Shown here: positions 55,384 to 64,000 of the stretch, one piece after another | How positions within the stretch are numbered: the stretch's first letter is position 1 | Layout of the letters: every line of letters starts with the position of its first letter | Assembly: GCA_001942415.1 (NCBI GenBank) | Contig: MKJX01000155.1 | Span: 1-64,000 of the forward strand | Direction: 5' to 3' | DNA: 64,000 bases | Source: Pseudonocardia sp. CNS-139 | GTDB lineage: Bacteria > Actinomycetota > Actinomycetes > Mycobacteriales > Pseudonocardiaceae | Position numbers and translations under genes: made by a program | The notes under the pieces: generated by a model | The model's input: only the letters and a program-made list of their open reading frames with translations | The model's database searches: none | Told to the model about the DNA's origin: nothing

Positions 55384-56153
55384 GCCTCGTCGAGATCGAC
55401 GATCTCACGGTGACCTACCGCAGCGGGCAGACCGCCCTGCACCGGCTCCGGCTGACCGTCGAACCGGGCGCCACCCTCGCCGTGGTCGGGGAGTCCGGCA
55501 GCGGCAAGAGCACGCTCGCGCTGGCCGTGCTCGGGCTGCTGCCCCCCGGCGCGGAGGTCGGCGGGTCCATCCGGCTCGACGGCGAAGAGCTGGTGGGAGC
55601 GTCGCCGCGGCGGATCCGGCGACTGCGCGGACGGACCATCGGCTACGTCCCCCAGGACCCCTTCGCCGCCTTCGACCCGATGCGGCCCGTGCGCGACCAC
55701 CTGGTGCAGGCCTGGCGGGCCACCGGGACCCGCCCCGCCGCGCACGCGGTCGCCGAGGCCCTCACCCAGGTCGGCCTCGAGCCGGCGAGGGCGCGGCAGC
55801 GACCCCACCAGTGGTCGGGCGGGATGCTCCAACGCGCGACCATCGCCGCCGCCACCGTCCACGGCCCCCCGCTGACCATCGCGGACGAACCCACCTCCGC
55901 GCTGGACACCGACAACCGCGACGCGGTGCTGTCGCTGCTGCGCCGGCGCAGCCATGCGCTGCTGCTCATCTCCCACGACCTGGGCCTGGTCGCCGGCGTC
56001 GCCGACCACGTCGCGGTCCTGCGGGCCGGACGGCTGGTCGAGACCGGACCGGCGGGCACGGTCCTCACCGGTCCCCGCCACCCGTTCACCCGGGACCTCG
56101 CCGCGGCCGCCGGGCGCTGCGCACGGCCGAGCGATCCGGCGGGCCGGCGATGA
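55380..56153 (+). CDS. Opp/Nik/Cnt-type importer ATPase D
   Basis: 257 aa, ATG at 55380 overlapping the permease stop; frame intact. Walker A GESGSGKSTLALAVLGLLPP, Q-loop IGYVPQDPFAAFDPMRPV, signature QWSGGMLQRATIAAATVHGP, Walker B LTIADEPTSALDTDNRDAVL and H-loop LLLISHDLGLVAGVADHVAV, with the C-terminal GPRHPFTRDL seen in Dpp/Nik ATPases. It lacks the Cys-rich oligopeptide extension of OppD, so is closer in size to NikD/CntD. Confidence 0.88.
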   Translation: MSLVEIDDLTVTYRSGQTALHRLRLTVEPGATLAVVGESGSGKSTLALAVLGLLPPGAEVGGSIRLDGEELVGASPRRIRRLRGRTIGYVPQDPFAAFDPMRPVRDHLVQAWRATGTRPAAHAVAEALTQVGLEPARARQRPHQWSGGMLQRATIAAATVHGPPLTIADEPTSALDTDNRDAVLSLLRRRSHALLLISHDLGLVAGVADHVAVLRAGRLVETGPAGTVLTGPRHPFTRDLAAAAGRCARPSDPAGRR

Positions 56154-56872
56154 CCCCGACGTCCGCGGCGGCTCCGGACGGACCGGTCGTGGCCGCCCGC
56201 GGACTCGGCGTCGTCTACCAGGGGGTGCCCGCCTGCGCCCACGTGGACCTCGACCTGTCGCCCGGACAGGTCCTCGGGATCAGCGGGCCGTCCGGATCCG
56301 GCAAGTCGACGCTGCTGCGCCTGCTCGCCGCCGTGGAAGTGCCCACCAGCGGGGATCTCGACCTCGGCGGGCGCGCCGTGGTGCGCGCCGGCCGTCGCGT
56401 CGGGCGGGCGCCGCGGCCCGGGTACGTCATGCCGATCCTCCAGGACGCGGTGGGCAGCCTCGACCCGCGCTGGCCCCTGTGGGCCGGTGTCACCGAGCCG
56501 CTGACCGCGCCGCACCGTCGCGAGCCGAACCTGCCCCGCACCCGGCGGGAGCGGCGGGCCCACGCCGCGGCCGCGCTGGCCGAGGTCGGCCTCGACGACC
56601 TCGATCCCGACGCCCGCCCCGCCGCGCTCAGCGTGGGCCAGTGCCAGCGCGCCGCCGTCCTGCGGGCGTTGCTGGCCGAGCCCGCCCTCATCACGGCCGA
56701 CGAACCCACGGCCGCCCTCGACGTCGTCGCCGCCGACCAGGTGCTCACCCTCCTGCGCCGCGCGGCCCGGCGCGGCAGCGCCGTCGTGATCGTCTCGCAC
56801 GACCGGCGCGCACTGGCCGGCATCGCCGACACCGTCCTGACGATGTCCGCCGGGCGCCTGCATCCGTCCTGA
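56150..56872 (+). CDS. Opp/Nik/Cnt-type importer ATPase F
   Basis: 240 aa, ATG at 56150, frame intact. Walker A GPSGSGKSTLLRLLAAVEVP, Q-loop PILQDAVGSLDPRWPLWAGV, Walker B LITADEPTAALDVVAADQVL and H-loop VIVSHDRRALAGIADTVLTM. The signature is LSVGQCQRAAVLRALLAEP, with Val in place of the first Gly of LSGGQ, a change worth noting though the partner ATPase is canonical. Last gene of the five-gene importer operon. Confidence 0.85.
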   Translation: MTPTSAAAPDGPVVAARGLGVVYQGVPACAHVDLDLSPGQVLGISGPSGSGKSTLLRLLAAVEVPTSGDLDLGGRAVVRAGRRVGRAPRPGYVMPILQDAVGSLDPRWPLWAGVTEPLTAPHRREPNLPRTRRERRAHAAAALAEVGLDDLDPDARPAALSVGQCQRAAVLRALLAEPALITADEPTAALDVVAADQVLTLLRRAARRGSAVVIVSHDRRALAGIADTVLTMSAGRLHPS

Positions 56873-56908
56873 ACGCAACGGATCGCGGACGGACGCGGAC
56901 GCGGCGGC

Positions 56909-57592
56909 TCAGTGGCCGGCGCCGACCAGCGGGAGGTCACCGACCAGTGCGGCGTCCAGCGGCGCGCGCAACCCGGCGAGCTCCACCAGGCGGATGCCGT
57001 CGCCGTCCTCGGCGCGGATCCACGGGTCGTCGCCGTCGACGATCGCGTCCCAGGCAGCCCGGGCGGCGCCGGGCACCCCGACGTGCACCGCCGCGACTCC
57101 CGTGGCGCCGTTGGCGTGCACGACCCGGCTCGGCCGGGCCGGCGGGCGGTACGCCGACATCGCGAACGGCAGCCGCGGGTCCGCCGGAGCCATCACCTGC
57201 CAGCGCAGCCGGACCCCGTCCGGCGTGCGCCGGCCGATGGACAGGGCCCGGCTGACCGGGACCCCGGCGCTCCTCAGCCGCCGCCGTTCGGCGGCCAGGT
57301 TCGCATCGTCGGTCTCCACCGCGAGGTCGACCCAGTGCCGGCCCCGGTCGGCCCAGCGTTCGACGCGTGCCCGGAGCGCGCGGCCCCCGTAGACCTGGGC
57401 CGTCCACAGCACGGGCGGGGTCGGCCGCGGCACGACGACCAGTTCGAGGAACGGGCCGGTCTCGAACCAGATCAGCGCGTTCGCGCTGCGCTCCGCCCGC
57501 CGGCCGTGGACCACGGTGAACCCGGCCTCGGTGAACCGGGTGACCGCGTCGTGGAGATCGTCCACCCGGTGCAGGAGGTGGCTGCAGCGCAT
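56909..57592 (-). CDS. VOC/glyoxalase-like domain protein of the isonitrile cluster
   Basis: 227 aa, ATG at 57592, frame intact. The opening MRCSHLLHRVDDLHDAVTRF, EAGFTVVHGRRAERSANALI and ETGFFLELV-type strand (here FETGPFLELVVVPRP) place it in the vicinal-oxygen-chelate superfamily (glyoxalase-like domain). Two VOC modules are seen, the second starting near HVGVPGAARAAWDAI. Metal ligands would be His and Glu in these strands. Last gene of the minus-strand isonitrile operon. It may be a resistance, isomerase or metal-binding accessory; the reaction is unknown. Confidence 0.75.
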   Translation of the reverse strand: MRCSHLLHRVDDLHDAVTRFTEAGFTVVHGRRAERSANALIWFETGPFLELVVVPRPTPPVLWTAQVYGGRALRARVERWADRGRHWVDLAVETDDANLAAERRRLRSAGVPVSRALSIGRRTPDGVRLRWQVMAPADPRLPFAMSAYRPPARPSRVVHANGATGVAAVHVGVPGAARAAWDAIVDGDDPWIRAEDGDGIRLVELAGLRAPLDAALVGDLPLVGAGH

Positions 57593-57704
57593 CCCGGACC
57601 GCCCTTTCCCCGTGCCCGCCCGCTCGTCCGCGGGCCTTCGCCGTGGATGGCCGGCACCCACGGCCCACATTCTGCGCCCCTTCGGCCACTGCACCGGACG
57701 CGCC

Positions 57705-58747
57705 CTAAGCCCGGCTCGGCATGTCGGCGACCGCGTCGCAGGACGGCGGCGCCGGGCTGCCGCCCGCACGGGGTTGCGGGCACCACGGTTCGGCCGCCAG
57801 GACGTGGTCCGGGCGGCGTCGCGGCACACGACCCGTCCGCGCAGGCGCGCCCGGTCCGCGCGGTCGAGCGACCAGGATCCGTCGGGGCCGCGCACCGCGC
57901 AGGCGTGCCACGGGGTGGTCCACGCGTCGGCGGCCGCGAGGAGCCGGGTGCCCAGCTTGGCCGAGCCGGCCGGGTGCGGATGGATGGACAGCCGCACGGA
58001 GTGCGGGAACCGGTCGGCGACGAGCGCGCTCCAGGCGTTGCTGCGCGCCACCACCCCGTAGGCCCGGTCCCGGGAACGGCGCTGCAGCGCGGCGCGGGAA
58101 CCGCCGAGGTCGGCGGCGTCCTCGACGAGGAAACGCACGATCCCCAGGTAGAGCGCCCGTTCGGCGGGGTCGGCGCGGCAGCGCGCCCGGATCGCCTCCC
58201 GGTCGGGCGCCCAGTGCTCGTCGAGCAGGCCGCGGCGGACGTCGTGCGACCGCCCGGGATACACCTGGGTGAGGTCGAAGGTGTCGAACGCGGTGAGTCC
58301 CTCGCGGCGCATCAGGTCGCGCAGCGCCGCGCCGTACTCGTCGACGTGGGCGTCCGGCACCCCGATCAGGTCGCCGAACACGTGCCCGTCGGAGCAGATC
58401 AGCACCCGCGCGCCCGGCCCGTGCAGCGCCGCGATCTCCGCGCGCACGTCCTCCAGGAAGCGCAGCGACAGCCGCTCGCCGGCGTCCGGGAGGCGGCCCA
58501 GCACCTTCGCCGGGTTCGGCGACTTGCAGGGGAACGCCGGGAGCACGAGCGTGACGGGCCGGCCGGCCCGGACGCAGGCGCCGATCTGGCGCCGTTGCGG
58601 GTCGAACGCGGAGCGGTCCGGCGCCGGCTCGTCACGCGGCGCGCGGCGGTGGCGCAGCAGCACGTCCAGCACACGTTCGGTGGTCGCGGCCGGTGGTTCC
58701 GGCACCGACTCCTGCGCCGGCACCGGGTTTCGGGCATGCGAGGTCAA
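57705..58747 (-). CDS. Isonitrile (isocyanide) synthase, PvcA/DIT1 family, frameshifted at 3' end
   Basis: TTG at 58747 with GGAGGA just upstream. The family fingerprint is TLVLPAFPCKSPNPAKVLGR, followed by RVLICSDGHVFGDLIGVPDA, TQVYPGRSHDVRRGLLDEHW, VRLSIHPHPAGSAKLGTRLL and a PWHACAVRGPDGSW C-terminal motif. These enzymes convert the amino group of Tyr or Trp to an isonitrile using ribulose-5-phosphate as carbon source. A frame change near 57815 alters only the last about 30 residues. About 346 aa. The neighbouring P450 and amidotransferase suggest a tailored aromatic isonitrile; such compounds are strong Cu(I)/transition-metal ligands. Confidence 0.88.
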
Positions 58748-58808
58748 GGGTCCTCCGGTCGGGTGAGTCGGTGGCCGGCGCCGGGCCGGCCCCGCGAGGT
58801 GGTGAAGG

Positions 58809-60077
58809 TCAGCCGAGGTCGGCGCGCACCGGCAGGGCCGTGACGCCGCGGCCGAGCACGGCCGGGACCCACGTCAGCTCGCCGGGCTCGACCGCGAGCC
58901 GGAGCCCGGGCAGCCGCCGCAGCAGGGTGCCGATCGCGATCTGCAGCTCCGCGCGGGCGAGCGCGGCGCCGGGACAGAAGTGGATGCCGTGCCCGAACGC
59001 GAGGTGCGGGTTGGGGCTGCGGTCGAGGTCGAGCCGGTCCGGGTCGGTGAAGCGGCGCGGGTCGCGGTTGGCCGCGCACAGGGAGACGATCACGGAGTCA
59101 CCGGCCGGGATCGCCCGGCCGTGCAGGTCGCTGTCCTCGCCGAAGAACCGCCAGGTGGTCAGCTCGAAGGCACTGTCGTAGCGGAGCAGCTCCTCCACGG
59201 CCCGCGGGACCAGCTCCGGCTCGGCACCCAGCCGGGCCGCCGCCCCGGGGTGGGTGAGCAGCGCGACCAGCGCCGTGCCGATCTGGTTGGTGACCGGCTC
59301 CTGGCCCGCGACCAGCAGCTGGAACACCATCGAGTCGAGCTGTGCGGCCGTGAGGGTGCCGTCGTCGTGGGCCCGCACGAGCCGGGTGAGCAGCCCGTCC
59401 GCGGGGTCGTCGCGGACCGCGATGACGACCTCGGCGATGTAGGTCTGCAGGCCGTGCAGCAGGGCCTCGTAGCGGGGCCGCCCGGGGTCGGTCGGGCCGA
59501 CCGGCGCGACGACGCCGCCCCACTCCCGCCGGAACCGCGCGGCGGTCCCCGGCGGCAGGCCGATGGCCGTGGCCAGCGCCGCGAACGGGAACCGGGCCGC
59601 GAACCCGGCGATCAGGTCGACCGGGCCGGCACCCGACCGCAGCGCCGCGACGAGGTCGTCCACCAGCGCGTCGGCCAGGTCCTGCAGCCCGGGCCGCAGT
59701 GCCTCGACGGCGCGCGGGGCGAACGCGTCGACCACCAGGGCGCGCATGACGGTGTGCACGGGCGGGTCCTGGTGCAGCAGGTGCACCTGGAGCTGGGAGT
59801 GCTGCGGCTCCGGCATGATCGAGGCCAGCGCCCGCCAGGTGTCGTTGCCGAGCCGGTGGTCCTTGCCGAGGCGGCGGTCGGTGAGCGCCGAGTGGGCCGC
59901 GTCGTAGCCGGTCACCAGCCAGGCGTGGACCCCGCTCGGGAACCGGACGCGGTGCACCGGGCACCGCCGGCGCAGCGCGTCGTAGAGGGGGTAGGGGTCA
60001 CGCTTGTACGCGGGGCCGACGAGCGGCACGGGCTCGGCGGTGTCCACGCTCGGGCGCTCAGGGGGCGGGATCGTCAT
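58809..60077 (-). CDS. Cytochrome P450
   Basis: 422 aa, ATG at 60077 (MTIPPPERPSVDTAEPVPLV), frame intact. Haem-binding loop FGHGIHFCPGAALARAELQI, ExxR in AVEELLRYDS, I-helix LLVAGQEPVTNQIGTALVAL, where the usual AGxxT acid-alcohol pair is changed (Pro at the Thr position). Actinobacterial CYP105/107-like class needing ferredoxin partners not seen here. In isonitrile pathways P450s hydroxylate, epoxidise or couple aromatic rings; the altered I-helix is compatible with phenol coupling rather than standard hydroxylation, which is inference. Confidence 0.9.
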   Translation of the reverse strand: MTIPPPERPSVDTAEPVPLVGPAYKRDPYPLYDALRRRCPVHRVRFPSGVHAWLVTGYDAAHSALTDRRLGKDHRLGNDTWRALASIMPEPQHSQLQVHLLHQDPPVHTVMRALVVDAFAPRAVEALRPGLQDLADALVDDLVAALRSGAGPVDLIAGFAARFPFAALATAIGLPPGTAARFRREWGGVVAPVGPTDPGRPRYEALLHGLQTYIAEVVIAVRDDPADGLLTRLVRAHDDGTLTAAQLDSMVFQLLVAGQEPVTNQIGTALVALLTHPGAAARLGAEPELVPRAVEELLRYDSAFELTTWRFFGEDSDLHGRAIPAGDSVIVSLCAANRDPRRFTDPDRLDLDRSPNPHLAFGHGIHFCPGAALARAELQIAIGTLLRRLPGLRLAVEPGELTWVPAVLGRGVTALPVRADLG

Positions 60078-60118
60078 CGGTCGTCCCTTCCGGGTGGCGG
60101 CGGTGGGTCGCGGTCTGC

Positions 60119-61952
60119 TCAGAGGCGCAGGTCGGGGCGGTGGTGCTCCAGCCAGAGCGCCAGGTCCACCACGCGCTCCAGCCGCAGCCGGTGCCCCCAG
60201 TCGAGCCCCTCGGCCGGGGCGTCCAGCAGCGGGGCGATCCGGGTGACGTCGACGATGTCGGTGACGCGCTCGACGTCCAGGCCGGTGCGGGCGAGCTGCT
60301 GGAGCCCGCGGTTGTAGCCGGGGTCGTGGGTGGCCGGGTAGTGGTTCTTCGGCCGGTCGAGCACGGACTGCGGGGCGAGCTTGCCGGCCACCGCGCGCAG
60401 CAGGCTCTTCTCCCGGCCGTCGTGGGTGTGCAGGGCCCACGGGATCGAGAACGCGTACTCGACGAGCCGGTGGTCGCAGTAGGGCACCCGGACCTCCAGC
60501 CCGTGGGCCATGCTCAGCCGGTCCTTGCGGTGCAGCAGCTGGCGCAGCCAGCGGGTCAGCGACAGGTGCTGCAGCTCCCGGGAGCGGTGCTCGACGGGGG
60601 TCTCGCCGTCGAGGTGCGGCACGGCGGCCAGCGCGGACGCGTAGGTGTCGGCGCGGTACTCGGGCATCCGCATCCGGGCCGCGAGGTCGGGGTGCAGCGG
60701 GACCGCGGCGTCGTCCCCGGTGACGAGCAGCCACGGGAACGTCGCGGCCTCGCGCGGGCGGGCGGCGTGGAACCAGGGGTAGCCGCCGAAGACCTCGTCG
60801 GCGGCCTCGCCGGACAGGGCGACCGTCGAGTGCTCGCGGATCCGGCCGAAGAGCAGGTAGAGGGAGGTGTCCATGTCGCCGACGCCGATCGGCGAGTCCC
60901 GGCACGCGACCACCGCGCGGCGGTGCTCCAGGTCGAGCAGGTCGGCCGGGTCGAGCACGGTGACCTCGTGCGCGGTGCCGATGTGCGCGCCCGCCTCGGC
61001 GGCGAACGGGGTGTCGTGCCCGGTGCGCAGCACGTCGCCGGTGAACCGCTGCGCCTGGTCCCGGTAGTCGACGGCGTAGGAGCGCAGCACCGCGTCCGGG
61101 CCGGAGCGGCGGCGCAGCTCGGCCGCGGCGTGCGCGGTGACCACCGTCGAGTCGAGCCCTCCGGAGAGCAGGCTGCAGATCGGCACGTCCGCCTCCAGCC
61201 GCGAGCAGGAGGCCTGCTCCACGAGATGCCGGACCCGTTCCACGGTGGTGTCCGGGTCGTCCTCGTGCGGCGCGACGCCGAGCTGCCAGTACCGGCCGGT
61301 GCGCAGCCCGGTCGGGTCCAGGACGAGGTAGCCGCCGGGCTCGATCTCCTCGACCCCCGCCCACACCCCCGGCCAGCCCGAGAACAGCAGCCCGTACGCC
61401 TCGCGCAGGCTCGCCAGGTCGACGACCGGGTCGACGCCGGGGTGGGCGAACAGCGCCTTCGGCTCGGACCCGAACGCGACGCCGTGCGGGGTGCGGGCCC
61501 AGTACAGGGGCTTGACGCCGAGCCGGTCCCGGCCCAGCAGGAGCCGCCCCGCGGCCTGGTCCCAGACCGCGAAGGCGAACATCCCCTCCAGCCGGCCGAG
61601 GCGCCCGTGCCCCACTCCCGGCAGGCCGCGAGCACGACCTCGGTGTCGCTGCGCGTGGCGAAGGCGTGCCCGCGCCCGCGCAGCTCGGCGCGCAGCTCGT
61701 GGTGGTTGTAGACCTCGCCGCTGTAGGTCAGCACGGTCTGCGCGCGTCGGGTCCGGCGAGCATCGGCTGCGCCCCGCCGGCGATGTCGATCACCGCGAGC
61801 CGGCGGTGGCCGAGCGCCGCGCGGTCGTCGGCCCAGACCCCGCCGGCGTCCGGTCCGCGCAGGACCTGCGTGGCCGTCATCCGTTCGGCGACGGCGCGCA
61901 GGTGCGCGCGGCCGGCCGGCGCGAGCTCGACGAGCCCGGCGATTCCGCACAT
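60119..61952 (-). CDS. Asparagine-synthetase-like glutamine amidotransferase, frameshifted
   Basis: ATG at 61952 exposes the N-terminal nucleophile Cys2 (MCGIAGLVELAPAGRAHLRA). Glutaminase domain: LRGPDAGGVWADDRAALGHR and LTYSGEVYNHHELRAELRGR after a frame change near 61740. After another near 61615 the synthetase domain has the ATP loop LLSGGLDSTVVTAHAAAELR, GEAADEVFGGYPWFH and LSMAHGLEVRVPYCDHRLVE. About 610 aa, normal for AsnB. Between an MFS exporter and an isonitrile synthase it may form a primary amide from the carboxylate of an isonitrile acid. A housekeeping role is less likely in this operon. Confidence 0.85.
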
Positions 61953-63353
61953 CAGCGGTCCTCCTCTGCAGGCGGGCGCGCCGGGCGGCGCCCGGCGCGG
62001 GGGACGAGCAGCACGGCCGCGACGACCGCGGCGGCGGTCACGGCCACGAAGGCGGGCCCGGTGTGCAGGCGCGTGCCGTCGTCGTTCCAGGCGAGCGCGG
62101 CGGCGGCCGGGCCGACGGCGAAGCCGAGGCTGCGGGCGGACTGGACCGCCGCCCCGGCGGTCGCGATCCGCTCGCGCGGCGCGGCGGTGACGACGAGCAG
62201 CTGGGTGGGGCCGCCGTAGAGGCCGGTCCCGATCCCGGCGACGGCCAGCCGCCACGCGACGTCGAGCGGCTCCCCGCCGGCGCCCGTCGAGGCCAGCAGG
62301 CCGAACCCGGTCGCGGCGACCACCGCGCCCGCCACGGCGACCGGACGGGCTCCGAACCGGTCCGCGAGCCGGCCCGCGACCGGGCCCGTCAGCCCCATCA
62401 TCAGCGGGAACGCCAGCAGCACGAGCCCGGCGGTCGTCGCGTCGACCTGGCCCGGCCGGACTGCGACGAGGTAGCTCGCGGCGGTGAACGCCGCGGCGAG
62501 CAGCAGGACCGCGGCGACGGTGGCGCCGGTGCGCGACGCGCGCAGCACGGCGCCGACCACCCGGGTCCCGGGCCGGCGCAGCCACCCCGCGAGCGACCCG
62601 GCCGCGAGCGCGCACAGCACCGCGGTGACCGCCGCGGGCAGGCCGTCGAACGGGCCGGTGACCACGACCAGCAGGCCGCCCAGGCCCGCGACGAGCAGGA
62701 CGCCGTCGACGAGCTCACCGCCGGCCCGCCGGCCGGGTGAGGCGCCCGCCCGGGACCCGCGCATGCCGCAGCAGCAGCCAGCCGGCGAGCACGCAGACCA
62801 GCACGACCGGGACGAAGACGGACCGCCACCCGACGAGGTCGATCAAGGGCCCGCCCAGCGCCGGCCCGGCGACGCCGCCGATCGGACCGGCCGTCGCCGG
62901 CACGGCCATCGCGCGGCCGCGCCGCTGCGGTGCGACGGCGACCGCGGCGAGCACCGGCATGAGCACCATGACCACCGCGCCGGCGCACCCCTGCAGGAAC
63001 CGCAGGCCGACCAGCGCCGGCAGGGTGGGCGCGAGCACCGCGAGGACGTTCGCCAGCCCGAACCCGGTGACCCCGAGCAGCACCGCCGGCCGCAGCGGCA
63101 CGCCGTCCAGCCAGCGCCCGGCCGGGAGCAGGAGGGCCACGGCCGGGACCGCGTAGCCGAGCACCACCCACTGGGCGGCCCGCGGGTCCACCGCGAACGA
63201 GCCGGCCACGGCGGGCAGGGCCAGGTTCACGACGTTCATGTCGAGCATCGCCGCGAACGACAGCAGTCCCGCCACAGCCACGGCGGCCCGGTCGTCCCGG
63301 GCGCCCACGGGCCCGTGGCCCGGCCCCCGGCCCACGCCCTCCCGATCGGGCAT
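61952..63353 (-). CDS. MFS exporter (DHA2-like) of the isonitrile cluster, frameshifted
   Basis: ATG at 63353 (MPDREGVGRGPGHGPVGARD). N-half: LDMNVVNLALPAVAGSFAVD, QWVVLGYAVPAVALLLPAGR, QGCAGAVVMVLMPVLAAVAV. A frame change near 62740, then C-half: GLGGLLVVVTGPFDGLPAAV, LVLLAFPLMMGLTGPVAGRL, AGIGTGLYGGPTQLLVVTAA. About 467 aa, 14 TM. First gene of the minus-strand operon, overlapping the amidotransferase start (TGATG). Likely exports the isonitrile product and gives self-protection. Confidence 0.83.
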
Positions 63354-63380
63354 CGCGTCCCCCCGGTTCGCTCGTCCCCG

Positions 63381-63464
63381 CTACGGCGTCCGTAGGAAAG
63401 GTCGATGGTCCGTAACGGCCGGTTCCGGGCAGCCGTGCACGCTCCGTGTCACATGAATCACACG
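63381..63464. promoter_or_regulatory. Palindromes between isonitrile operon and binding-protein gene
   Basis: CTACGG-cgt-CCGTAG (63381-63395) and CCGT-a-ACGG (63410-63418) sit next to the exporter start, and CGTGT-N10-ACACG (63445-63464) lies further toward the binding-protein gene. None fits the zinc or iron box patterns, so a different regulator is expected. Confidence 0.45.
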
Positions 63465-63548
63465 ATGGAGTGAACGGCGTCGGGAACCACGCGGCGTTCG
63501 ACGGCGACCCGTCGTGCAGAAGCAGATCGCCGGTCCGAAGGAGACACG

Positions 63549-64000
63549 TTGCGACCACACCGTCCGGGTCACGCGGCGGCGCTCGCCGTCCTGGCCGCGC
63601 TGGCCCTGCTCACGGGCTGTGGCGGTGGCGCCGCGCCCGCCGGCGTGCCGGCCGCTCCGACCGCGAGCGGCGGCATGGACATGGACATGGGGTCGTCGGC
63701 GGGCGGCGGGCACCCCGCGGCGCCGGCGTGCCCGCCGGTCCCCAGCCGGCCGCGCCGCCACAGCGGATCGTCACGATGGACGGCGGCGCGGCCGCGATCC
63801 TCACCCGGCTGGGTGTCGGCGACCGCATCGTCGGCACCGCGGCGCCGGACTTCTTCGCCGCCTTCACCGGCGAGGAACGCGCGCAGCTCGACCGGATCCC
63901 GGTGATCGACCCGGGCCAGGGCAACGCCGAGGCGGTGATCGCGGCGCGGCCCGACATGGTCGTGGGCATCTCCACCTACAGCTTCGGGGGGTTCGACGGG
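63549..64000 (+). CDS. Metallophore-binding lipoprotein with Met-rich segment, partial at right edge
   Basis: TTG at 63549 with AAGGAGA upstream. Lipoprotein signal MRPHRPGHAAALAVLAALAL followed by LTGC. The mature N-terminus carries GGMDMDMGSSAGGGHPAAP, a Met/Asp/His stretch typical of copper-binding regions. After a frame change near 63740 the FecB-like SBP fold begins: QRIVTMDGGAAAILTRLGVG, DRIVGTAAPDFFAAFTGEER and AVIAARPDMVVGISTYSFGG. It is divergent from the isonitrile operon and likely starts an uptake operon for its metal complex. The rest lies outside the window. Confidence 0.8.

Noticed and set aside
60140..61711. Long plus-strand open frame of 523 codons opposite the asparagine-synthetase-like gene
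   Set aside because: The opposite strand carries all conserved synthetase motifs; this frame has no recognisable domain and arises from GC codon bias.
1..64000. CRISPR arrays, tRNA/rRNA genes, insertion sequences, phage or plasmid origins
   Set aside because: No regularly spaced repeats, cloverleaf-like or rRNA sequence, transposase motifs or iteron clusters were noticed on reading either strand.

Overview
The window is very GC-rich (roughly 70% or more), with GTG and TTG starts and dense operons whose genes overlap by 4 bases. Protein families (CmtR-like ArsR sensors, actinobacterial Zur, F420/FMN LLM oxidoreductases, YbtPQ/IrtAB-type transporters) point to an actinomycete, probably of the Pseudonocardiales; this assignment is inferred from gene content only. 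No rRNA, tRNA, insertion sequence or CRISPR array was seen.

The unifying theme is metal homeostasis under Zur. A zur gene sits at 2.7-3.2 kb. At least seven intergenic sites match a 15-bp TGrnAAnsrTTrTCA Zur-box pattern (about 452, 3217, 10482, 17596, 30506, 39001, 44480 and 51830, plus a weak one at 39904), and each lies in front of a metal-related operon or a divergent gene pair. Two good IdeR/DtxR-like iron boxes lie beside the Zur box at 10.4-10.6 kb.

Layout, left to right. 0-0.4 kb: an MFS exporter (cut by the window edge). 0.9-2.6 kb: two CmtR-like sensors and a CDF efflux pump. 2.7-10.2 kb: zur and an operon of two ABC half-transporters, two Trep_Strep/MptD-like ECF S components, EcfT and a fused EcfA. 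10.7-12.2 kb: an LLM oxidoreductase and a His-rich mini-protein. 12.5-17.3 kb: a putative small-molecule metallophore operon (methyltransferase, DUF364, threonine-kinase-like GHMP kinase, cysteine-synthase-like PLP enzyme, MFS exporter). 17.6-22.5 kb: a FecCD/SBP uptake set, TetR and a methyltransferase. 22.5-30.4 kb: an operon of M1 aminopeptidase, two methyltransferases (one CmoA-like) and an ABC pair. 30.6-39.0 kb: a candidate azoline-RiPP operon with a 40-residue precursor peptide, fused E1-like/YcaO cyclodehydratase, LLM oxidoreductase, two methyltransferases and a complete FecBCD-type importer. 39.1-45.7 kb: another importer, three methyltransferases and a COG0523 zinc metallochaperone. 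45.7-48.3 kb: XRE-cupin, serine hydrolase and TetR genes. 48.3-56.9 kb: a second YbtPQ-like pair divergent from a five-gene Opp/Nik/Cnt-type importer. 56.9-64 kb: an isonitrile (PvcA/DIT1) cluster with P450, asparagine-synthetase-like amidotransferase, VOC protein and MFS exporter, facing a Met-rich binding protein cut by the right edge.

Working model (inference): zinc starvation derepresses synthesis, export and re-uptake of at least two different chelators, one a small amino-acid-derived metallophore and one a ribosomally made thiazoline/oxazoline peptide, with several alternative importers and an intracellular zinc chaperone. The isonitrile cluster may be a separate, perhaps copper-directed chelator. 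Many genes carry single-base frameshifts inside otherwise conserved domains; I treat these mainly as sequence errors and give whole-gene coordinates.
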